The notes under the pieces are model-generated. The model was not told where the DNA came from and ran no database searches. It was given only the letters and a program-made list of their open reading frames with translations. Below, in pieces: positions 7,301 through 10,792 of a DNA stretch of 10,792 nt. Both the position numbers and the translations under genes were made by a program. Location of the stretch: the NCBI GenBank assembly GCA_050725495.1, contig JBOHHM010000171.1, positions 1 to 10,792 on the forward strand. The letters run 5' to 3'. Numbering within the stretch: the first letter of the stretch is position 1; every line of letters begins with the position of its first letter. Origin of the DNA: JBOHHM01 sp050725495 (GTDB taxonomy: Bacteria; Pseudomonadota; Gammaproteobacteria; Burkholderiales; Burkholderiaceae_C).

Positions 7301-7582
7301 CTCGATGATGACGACCGCCTGGCCCTCGTAGCTGCGTGAGGTCAGGGCGTTGATGCCGGCAATCGAGTTGACGCCTTCCTCCAGCTTCTTGGTGACCTCG
7401 CTCTCCACGATCTCGGGCGAGGCGCCCGGGTATTCGGCCGTGATCACGACGACCGGAAAGTCGACATTGGGAAACTGGTCGACCTTCAGGCGCTGGTAGG
7501 AAAACAGGCCCAGCACCACGAAGGCGAGCATCACCATGGTGGCGAATACCGGGTTCTTGAGGCTGACGCGGGTGAACCACAT
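4325..7582 (-). CDS. RND efflux pump, inner-membrane permease (HAE1/AcrB-type)
   Basis: A 1085-residue resistance-nodulation-division permease that expels hydrophobic or amphiphilic compounds using the proton gradient, working with the adaptor and the outer-membrane channel encoded beside it. TM1 is in MWFTRVSLKNPVFATMVMLA; porter-domain motifs such as GASPEIVESEVTKKLEE and LKKRLENVRGVGSVNLVG follow. TM4 carries the proton-relay pair D431-D432 in GLLIDDAIVVREN, and TM10 carries K970 in LVTKNAILLVDFA, equivalent to AcrB D407/D408 and K940. IPLGTEFVP-like LLGTEFVPKAD opens the second half, and the C-terminal TM12 precedes a short cytoplasmic tail. The overall look is closer to MdtB/MdtC than to heavy-metal pumps. 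Odd feature: residues 148-178 derive from a GC-rich repeat inserted between VLP-DN and LSAVELTNW, in the first porter subdomain. No strong ribosome binding site precedes ATG 7582. Drug range cannot be predicted. Confidence 0.96.
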   Translation of the reverse strand: MWFTRVSLKNPVFATMVMLAFVVLGLFSYQRLKVDQFPNVDFPVVVITAEYPGASPEIVESEVTKKLEEGVNSIAGINALTSRSYEGQAVVIIEFQLHIDGRKAAEDVREKVASIRPNFRTEVKEPRVLRFDPASRAIWSLAVLPDNAPTLATSCAALPPEGARACLERFGAARGPGQLSAVELTNWADQVLKKRLENVRGVGSVNLVGATRREINVYLNPQAMEALGITAEQVVAAVRSENQDLPVGAIRSLAQERVVQIDARMQRPEDFGKIIVARKGGSPVTVGQVARVSDGAQEIDSLALHNGQRTLLLTVQKAQDENTIQVIDGLKKTIDEMQAQLPAGVRLEPIMDGSRPIRVAVQNVRHTLIEGALLTILIVFLFLNSWRSTVITGLTLPIALIGTFLFMNLFGFTINMITLMALSLCVGLLIDDAIVVRENIVRHVQMGKAPYQASLDGTQEIGLAVLATTFSIVAVFLPIGFMGGIIGKFFHEFGITIVAAVLISMFVSFTLDPMLSSVWHDPSIHAHGEHPTPTTFYDRTIGRITGWFDHATDTLAEGYQEILRWSLKHKLATVGLAVAIFATSVAMVPLLGTEFVPKADFSETTLDFYTPVGSSLEATEAKAKQVESILREFPEVKYTLSTINTGAALGKIYANIYVRLVDRKERARSVDQMSGVLRERLQQVPGITVTHVGLLDSVGGNKQIEFSLQGPDLQELERLSRLVTEKVRTIPGLVDLDSSVKPDKPTLEVELKREAASDLGLGVAQIAGALRTLVAGQTVGNWRAPDDQTYDVNVRLAPDARNAPQDLDRLPFISAAAGSNTDGTPRIVRLNQVATVREATGPNQINRRDLTREVAVNANVYQRSAGEVSNDIRAALAGISFPPGYRYQFGGSTKNMAESFGYAISALALAIVFIYMILASQFKSFLQPLALMTSLPLTLIGVVLALMVFHSTLSMFSIIGIVMLMGLVTKNAILLVDFAIRMQEQGMERAEALLLAARVRLRPILMTTLAMIFGMMPLAFALTEGSEQRAPMGQAVIGGVITSSLLTLVVVPVVYCYMDDLGAWFKRLWRGKRAASLPPKIEGLS
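7049..7141 (+). repeat. GC-rich palindromic element inside the RND pump gene, in frame
   Basis: The element reads on the + strand: CCGAACCGCTCCAAG head (7071-7085), GCCCCCTCGGGGGGC palindrome (7095-7109), and a tail to AGCGTGGGGGC (7131-7141). Bases 7093-7113 are identical to 7617-7637, and the tail matches the mutase copy at 30 of 33 bases. In the pump frame (- strand) it encodes about 31 residues, starting APTLATSCAALPPEG (148-162) and ending near ARGPGQ (173-178). It lies in the opposite orientation to its gene compared with the mutase copy. Exact borders on the 7049 side are uncertain. Confidence 0.8.
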
Positions 7583-7583
7583 G

Positions 7584-7616
7584 TCAGTGCCCGCCCGGCC
7601 GCCCGAAGGGCACTGA
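7584..7616. repeat. Perfect 9-bp inverted repeat upstream of the pump start
   Basis: TCAGTGCCC (7584-7592) and GGGCACTGA (7608-7616) are perfect inverted arms around a 15-base GC-rich loop. It begins one base upstream of the pump ATG (7580-7582), so on the transcript a hairpin would cover the ribosome-binding region. It could limit pump translation, or be an edge of the neighbouring repeat element. Confidence 0.6.
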
Positions 7617-7657
7617 GCGCCCCCTCGGGGGGCAGCGAACGCAGAGAGCGTGGGGGC
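7617..7657 (+). repeat. GC-rich palindromic element between adaptor and pump genes
   Basis: A compact copy: GCCCCCTCGGGGGGC at 7619-7633 and AGCGTGGGGGC at 7647-7657. The first arm GCCCCCTC can pair with GTGGGGGC (one mismatch), giving a strong stem-loop on either strand. It fills most of the 83-base gap between the adaptor stop and pump start. On the + strand it is followed by TTTT, resembling a terminator, but no + strand gene ends here. In the efflux mRNA it may act as an attenuation or mRNA-stability hairpin. Confidence 0.8.
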
Positions 7658-7665
7658 TTTTCATG

Positions 7666-8835
7666 CTAGGGGGCCGTCTTGGGGTTGGAGGCGGCGCGGG
7701 ACGGCGCCGTCTCGGCCGGCGTGAACCGCACCGCCGTGCCCTCGCGCAGCGGGCCGATGCTGCCGCGGATCACGATCGCGTTGTCGTCCAGGCCCTTGAC
7801 GGCGACCAGCGTCTCTTTGTCCGCTTCACCGCGAATGCCGAGTTCCACCGGCTGGTGGACCACCTGGTTGTTGAGCACCAGCTGCACATAGGGCGCGGGT
7901 TTGTCGGTGCGCACGGCCGTCAGCGGCACCGACAGGGCCGGGGTGCGGGCCGTGCCCAGCGTGCCCTGTGCAAACAGGCCCTGGCGCAGGCCAGCGGCGT
8001 CGTCGATCCCCAGGTAAATGAGCACACTGCGGCTGCCGGCCTGGGCGCTGGGGTTGATGCGAGCGACCTTGGCCGTGACCGGCCGGGCACTGCCTTCGAC
8101 CTGCAGCACGGCGCTCTGGCCGACCCGCACGTCCAGCGAGTCGGCCGCGGCCAGCGTGGCTTCGAGCTCCATGCGGCTCAGGTCCACGATCTCCACCACC
8201 TTGGCGTCCACGCCCACGCGCTCGCCGCTTTGGGCCAGGCGTTGCGAGAGCTGGCCGGCAATCGGGGCGCGCAGCACGGTGTCGTCCAGCGACTTGCGGG
8301 CCATGTCGACGGCCGCCAGGGCGGCCTTGTGGCTGGCCTGGGCCGCGGCGAAGTTGTTCCACGAGGTGTCGAGCGCGGTTCTGGAGATGAAGCCCTGGTC
8401 CACCAGCGCCTTGTTGTTGTCCCACTGGCGCTGGGCGATGTCGATCTGCGCCTTGGCCGCGTCGGCCTGCTCCTGCGCCTGCCTGACGCGCGACTGGTAT
8501 TCGCTGGCGTCGACCCGTGCGATGACCTGGCCAGCCTGCACGCTGTCGCCTTCGCGCAGCGTCAGGCCCTGCAGCTCGCCGGCCACGCGGGCCTTGACCA
8601 CGGCCGAGTTCACGGCCTTGAGCGTGCCCGACACCGGCAGGCCTTGTGTGAGCTCGCGGACTTGGGCTTTCACTACCTCGTGGGGCGCCAGTTCGACCAC
8701 GGTCTGGGTTTTGGTCGCGATGGCCTTGGCCATGGCTTCCTGTTGGGCCCGGCGCTCCGTCAGGGCGCGCAGCACGCTGCCCACGATCAAGAGCAACACG
8801 ATGGCCACCGCCATCCATTTGAGCCAGCGCTTCAT
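7666..8835 (-). CDS. RND periplasmic adaptor (membrane fusion protein, HlyD/AcrA type)
   Basis: A 389-residue adaptor that joins the inner-membrane pump to the outer-membrane channel across the periplasm. Residues 6-24 form an N-terminal membrane anchor or uncleaved signal (KWMAVAIVLLLIVGSVL); there is no lipobox. The lipoyl half-motif VVKARVAGELQGLTLREGDS (79-98) with VQAGQVIARVD (99-109) is followed by a helical hairpin rich in Ala, Gln and Arg (about 112-182), then the second lipoyl half LRAPIAGQLSQRLAQSGERV (188-207), a beta-barrel domain (about 215-300) and a membrane-proximal domain ending near 372. A Ser/Ala/Pro-rich tail follows. The start at 8835 overlaps the tetR stop (ATGA, 8832-8835), so translation is probably coupled. 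The stop is 83 bases from the pump start, with two hairpin-forming repeats between. Confidence 0.94.
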   Translation of the reverse strand: MKRWLKWMAVAIVLLLIVGSVLRALTERRAQQEAMAKAIATKTQTVVELAPHEVVKAQVRELTQGLPVSGTLKAVNSAVVKARVAGELQGLTLREGDSVQAGQVIARVDASEYQSRVRQAQEQADAAKAQIDIAQRQWDNNKALVDQGFISRTALDTSWNNFAAAQASHKAALAAVDMARKSLDDTVLRAPIAGQLSQRLAQSGERVGVDAKVVEIVDLSRMELEATLAAADSLDVRVGQSAVLQVEGSARPVTAKVARINPSAQAGSRSVLIYLGIDDAAGLRQGLFAQGTLGTARTPALSVPLTAVRTDKPAPYVQLVLNNQVVHQPVELGIRGEADKETLVAVKGLDDNAIVIRGSIGPLREGTAVRFTPAETAPSRAASNPKTAP

Positions 8836-9530
8836 GTTCGGTATTTTCCCGTTCCGTTGCTCGTCTGCGGCCGCACGCACAGGCCGTTGAGGACGGTGTT
8901 GGCCTGCAAGGCGATGTAGCGTTCGGGTTCCAGCACGCGGTCTTGCGGCACACAGGCCCCCAGCGAGTGCTTGGACATGATCAGGAAGACCATGGGCGCG
9001 ATGACGCTGTAGACCGCGTAATCGATGTCGCTGACCTGGAACTCGCCGCGATCCACGCCGCGCTGCAGGATGCGCCGGATCAGCGCCTGGCCTGGTTCCA
9101 CAACTTCCTGCTGATAGAAGGCCGTGATCTCGGGGAAATTGCGCGCCTCGCTGATGATCAGCTTGGTGATGCCGGAGGCCTTGGTTGCGCCCACGCGCTC
9201 CCACCAGACCTTCATGCAATAGCGCAGCATGTCGGCCGAACTGCCTTCATAGGTCTCGAACTCCTCGTTCCATTCCTTGAAGCGGCCCGAGATGTTCTCG
9301 CGCACCACGGCCTTGAACAGCTCTTCCTTGCTCTGAAAGTACAGGAACAGCGTGCCCTTGGACACGCCGGCGCGCGCCGCCACCTCTTCGGCCCGGGTCG
9401 CGGCAAAGCCTTTTTCGACGAACAGGTCGAGTGCTGCGGCCAGCAGTTCGCCGGGGCGCGCTTCCTTGCGTCGCTCGCGCTTGGCCTGTACCGCGGCTTT
9501 CTTCGTGCTGATGAAGTGAGACAGGGTCAT
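8832..9530 (-). CDS. TetR/AcrR-family transcriptional regulator of the efflux run
   Basis: A 232-residue TetR-family repressor. The N-terminal DNA-binding domain runs from about residue 27 to 75: ELLAAALDLFVEKGFAATRA, then the helix-turn-helix EEVAARAGVSKGTLFLYFQS (48-67) and KEELFKAVV. The rest (about 80-220) is the variable helical ligand-binding and dimer domain, with the pattern of C-terminal domains seen in regulators next to RND pumps (SEARNFPEITAFYQQEVVEPG, split here as SEARNFPEITAFYQ and QEVVEPG). The likely start is ATG at 9530, which puts the gene 18 or so bases after the predicted transcription start; a longer frame to 9692 would pass through the promoter and has no homologous look. 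A basic leader (residues 9-26) precedes the domain. It probably represses its own operon and is released by pump substrates. Its stop overlaps the adaptor start by four bases. Confidence 0.93.
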   Translation of the reverse strand: MTLSHFISTKKAAVQAKRERRKEARPGELLAAALDLFVEKGFAATRAEEVAARAGVSKGTLFLYFQSKEELFKAVVRENISGRFKEWNEEFETYEGSSADMLRYCMKVWWERVGATKASGITKLIISEARNFPEITAFYQQEVVEPGQALIRRILQRGVDRGEFQVSDIDYAVYSVIAPMVFLIMSKHSLGACVPQDRVLEPERYIALQANTVLNGLCVRPQTSNGTGKYRT

Positions 9531-9538
9531 GAGGTTAA

Positions 9539-9556
9539 TGACTGGCTGGTTAGTAA
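9539..9556. promoter_or_regulatory. Candidate TetR operator over the -10 and start site
   Basis: The + strand reads TGACTGGCTGGTTAGTAA, an imperfect dyad (TGACT...AGTAA outer arms, with CTGG-CTGG direct repetition inside). It overlaps the last bases of the -10 and the predicted transcription start, where a TetR-family repressor usually binds. The symmetry is partial, so this is a candidate only. Confidence 0.4.
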
Positions 9557-9583
9557 TGTAGCTTTGCAGCCACTGACCGTCAA
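9555..9583 (-). promoter_or_regulatory. Sigma-70 promoter for the tetR-efflux run
   Basis: On the - strand, TTGACG (-35, 9583-9578) and TACATT (-10, 9560-9555) are separated by exactly 17 bases. The -35 matches the consensus at five of six positions and the -10 at four of six. Transcription would begin near 9548, giving a leader of about 18 bases before ATG 9530 with no clear Shine-Dalgarno sequence. Confidence 0.65.
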
Positions 9584-9627
9584 GCGCCAACGATAAGCGC
9601 AGGGCCGAAATTCCGCTTGTCGTGCGG

Positions 9628-9642
9628 GTAAAGCTCTGTAAA
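9628..9642. promoter_or_regulatory. GTAAA-N5-GTAAA direct repeat, CpxR-box-like
   Basis: The + strand holds GTAAAGCTCTGTAAA, a perfect repeat of GTAAA at 10-base spacing, identical to the CpxR consensus GTAAA-N5-GTAAA known from enterobacteria. It lies about 45 bases upstream of the predicted -35 of the efflux promoter, a plausible activator position. In E. coli CpxR activates the mdtABC and acrD RND genes; the link here is inference. Confidence 0.4.
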
Positions 9643-9664
9643 GCGATGCGCGCTCTCGGGAAAA

Positions 9665-9732
9665 CGCCGGGCCGCCCCAAGTTTTCTTGCACCCCCTCGG
9701 GGGGGCCTGACGCGAAGCGGCAGGGGTGGGGC
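9665..9732 (+). repeat. GC-rich palindromic element between tetR promoter and YdcF-like gene
   Basis: Head CGCCGGGCCGCCCCAAG (9665-9681) matches the mutase copy with one difference; CCCCCTCGGGGGG lies at 9692-9704 and a diverged tail CGAAGCGGCAGGGGTGGGGC ends at 9732, two bases before the YdcF-like stop codon. It is the only copy placed just after a gene end, where it could act as a 3' hairpin for the YdcF-like transcript. Confidence 0.7.
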
Positions 9733-9734
9733 GC

Positions 9735-10502
9735 TCAGAGGCGGCTGAGCTGCAGGCCCAGCCACTCGTGCAGCAGCTGGCGCGAGGACTGTAGGCCATG
9801 GGCCGAAGGCAGCCACTCCAGCAGCGGGCGATTCATCGCAACGATGTAGCCCGTGGGCGCGGCCGTGACCTCGAAGCCGGCCGCCTCGAACGCCCGGACC
9901 GAGCGCGGCATATGCCAGGCGTGGGTGACGAGCGCGATGCGCTGGATGCCATCGCGCTTGAGCAGCGCGCCCAGCATGCGGGCGTTCTCGGCCGTGTCGC
10001 GCGACTGCTCATCGACCCAGCGCAGCGCGAGGCCATGGTCCTGGAGCGCAGCACGGCGCGCCACCTCGCCCTCGGACGGTGCGGCGGTGCCGGCATTGGC
10101 CCAGCCCACGCCGCCGGCGAAGGCCAGCGGCAGCCGGGCCTGTTTCGCGAGCCAGGCGCCATAGCGAAGGCGCGCGGCGGTGAACGAGTTCAGCTGGGCC
10201 TGGCCGTATTCCGGCGCCTGCGCCTGGATCCCGCCACCCAGCACGACGACGGCCTGCACCGGGCTGTTTTGAAGCTGGGCCGCCGCCAGGGGCGCAGTCG
10301 GCGGCAGCAGGGTCTGCGAAAGCCAGATGGCCACCGCGTTGCAACTGAGCAGCCAGAGCGAGCCGAGCGCAGCCAGCGTCAGCGCGGCGCCGGCTGCTTT
10401 CTTTCTCCAGCCCAGCAGCACGCCGAGCAGGGCCAGCAGCAAGGGGGCTGCGGGCGGTAGCACGAGCGCCGTCAACAGCGGTTTGAGTTCGCCGAACTGC
10501 AA
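9735..10502 (-). CDS. DUF218/YdcF-ElyC-family membrane protein
   Basis: A 255-residue protein with two N-terminal membrane segments (about residues 9-31 and 38-62) followed by a DUF218 domain (about 83-240). Family hallmarks visible are AVVVLGGG (84-91), RLRYGAWLAK (111-120), EGEVAR (144-149), SRDTAENA (167-174) and LVTHAWHMPRSVRAFEAAGF (191-210). Relatives in E. coli (ElyC, YdcF, SanA) act in envelope integrity or bind SAM; ElyC affects undecaprenyl-carrier and peptidoglycan metabolism. The function here is not established. The start is uncertain: TTG at 10502 is the first plausible codon, giving MQFGELKPLLTALVLPP, which fits the usual family N-terminus; an in-frame stop lies 12 bases upstream, no ribosome binding site is seen, and an AT-rich repeat abuts the start. 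The gene lies between gcdH and the efflux run on the same strand. Confidence 0.85.
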   Translation of the reverse strand: MQFGELKPLLTALVLPPAAPLLLALLGVLLGWRKKAAGAALTLAALGSLWLLSCNAVAIWLSQTLLPPTAPLAAAQLQNSPVQAVVVLGGGIQAQAPEYGQAQLNSFTAARLRYGAWLAKQARLPLAFAGGVGWANAGTAAPSEGEVARRAALQDHGLALRWVDEQSRDTAENARMLGALLKRDGIQRIALVTHAWHMPRSVRAFEAAGFEVTAAPTGYIVAMNRPLLEWLPSAHGLQSSRQLLHEWLGLQLSRL

Positions 10503-10503
10503 G

Positions 10504-10525
10504 TTGCTATTAATTTAGTAGCTAA
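10504..10525. repeat. AT-rich imperfect palindrome at the YdcF-like gene start
   Basis: TTGCTATTAATTTAGTAGCTAA is an imperfect inverted repeat (TTGCTATTA against TTAGCTACTA, one bulge and one mismatch) resembling the TGCTATT...AATAGCA palindrome inside waaA. It starts two bases from the TTG start codon, in the 59-base gap to gcdH. AGGCCAGAA is repeated directly beside it at 10528-10536 and 10550-10558. Confidence 0.6.
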
Positions 10526-10561
10526 CAAGGCCAGAAATACCTGGGCTGCAGGCCAGAACGA

Positions 10562-10792
10562 TCAATAGAACGCCTGCAGACCGGTCTGCGCCCGCCCCAG
10601 GATCAGCGCGTGCACGTCGTGCGTGCCTTCGTAGGTGTTGACCGTTTCGAGGTTGATCATGTGGCGAATCACATGGTATTCGTCGTGGATGCCGTTGCCG
10701 CCATGCATGTCGCGGCTCATGCGGGCAATGTCCAGCGCCTTGCCGCAGGAATTGCGCTTGATCAGTGACACCATCTCGGGCGCGGCCTTGCC
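10562..10792 (-). CDS. gcdH: Glutaryl-CoA dehydrogenase, C-terminal part (5' end outside window)
   Basis: The last 76 residues of an acyl-CoA dehydrogenase, open to the right edge and ending with TGA at 10562-10564. The sequence DMHGGNGIHDEYHVIRHMIN and then LETVNTYEGTHDVHALILGR is nearly that of glutaryl-CoA dehydrogenases, including the human enzyme as I remember it; the NTYEGTHD stretch contains the glutamate that acts as catalytic base in this family (the Glu of YEGT). The enzyme oxidises and decarboxylates glutaryl-CoA to crotonyl-CoA in lysine, tryptophan and glutarate breakdown, passing electrons from FAD to ETF. The gene ends 59 bases before the YdcF-like start on the same strand. No clear terminator follows. 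Confidence 0.93.
   Translation of the reverse strand, partial: GKAAPEMVSLIKRNSCGKALDIARMSRDMHGGNGIHDEYHVIRHMINLETVNTYEGTHDVHALILGRAQTGLQAFY

Noticed and set aside
7617..7661. Rho-independent terminator on the + strand (GC stem plus TTTT)
   Set aside because: No + strand gene ends here, and the sequence is a copy of a dispersed repeat found elsewhere without the T run.
7663..8919. 418-codon open frame on the + strand over the adaptor gene
   Set aside because: Mirror frame of a clear adaptor gene, with low-complexity Gly/Arg/His composition and no domain.
8836..9219. N-terminal extension of the adaptor
   Set aside because: It overlaps tetR in another frame; the membrane anchor begins right at ATG 8835, which overlaps the tetR stop.
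9531..9692. N-terminal extension of the TetR regulator (to 286 residues)
   Set aside because: It would read through the promoter and CpxR-like box; the extra residues look non-coding and the normal TetR length is reached from 9530.
1..10792. CRISPR array, insertion sequence, tRNA or rRNA
   Set aside because: No regularly spaced repeats, transposase-like frame, or RNA gene pattern was seen; the repeats present are few, dispersed palindromes.

Overview
The window looks like chromosome of a high-GC betaproteobacterium of the order Burkholderiales, most likely family Comamonadaceae. This rests on protein character, codon bias, and two families of dispersed palindromic repeats that, from memory, are common in that family; no database search was possible. 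There are nine protein-coding genes, two of them cut by the window edges, and no RNA genes, insertion sequences or CRISPR arrays.

Layout. On the + strand, 1-1859: the C-terminal end of a phosphomannomutase/phosphoglucomutase, then waaA (Kdo transferase), both supplying lipopolysaccharide and envelope sugars. On the - strand, reading from 9530 down to 1872, is one tightly packed gene run: tetR-type regulator, periplasmic adaptor (4-bp ATGA overlap with tetR), RND inner-membrane pump, a PIMT-family methyltransferase, a single-domain rhodanese, and a TolC-family outer-membrane channel. The run therefore encodes all three parts of a tripartite efflux pump, its local regulator, and two small enzymes between pump and channel. 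Upstream of tetR there is a good sigma-70 promoter (TTGACG-17-TACATT), an imperfect operator-like dyad over the -10 and start region, and a GTAAA-N5-GTAAA direct repeat further up that matches the CpxR consensus. Further right, also on the - strand, lie a DUF218/YdcF-family membrane protein and the C-terminal end of glutaryl-CoA dehydrogenase (gcdH).

The most unusual feature is repeat biology. A GC-rich palindromic element (core GCCCCCTCGGGGGGC, tail ending AGCGTGGGGGC) occurs four times. Two copies are intergenic. The other two lie inside conserved protein genes, the mutase and the RND pump, in opposite orientations and without breaking the reading frame, adding about 51 and 31 residues. A second, AT-rich palindrome (TGCTATT...AATAGCA type) lies in frame inside waaA and a relative abuts the TTG start of the YdcF-like gene. 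Three of the nine genes thus appear to carry repeat-derived peptide inserts, a situation like the protein-inserted palindromic elements described in Rickettsia.

A second point of interest is the methyltransferase. It has the SAM-binding motif of protein-L-isoaspartate methyltransferases but not the family's TIS substrate motif, so its substrate may be something else linked to the envelope or efflux machinery. There is no stretch over 300 bases without a gene; the longest gap is 9531-9734.
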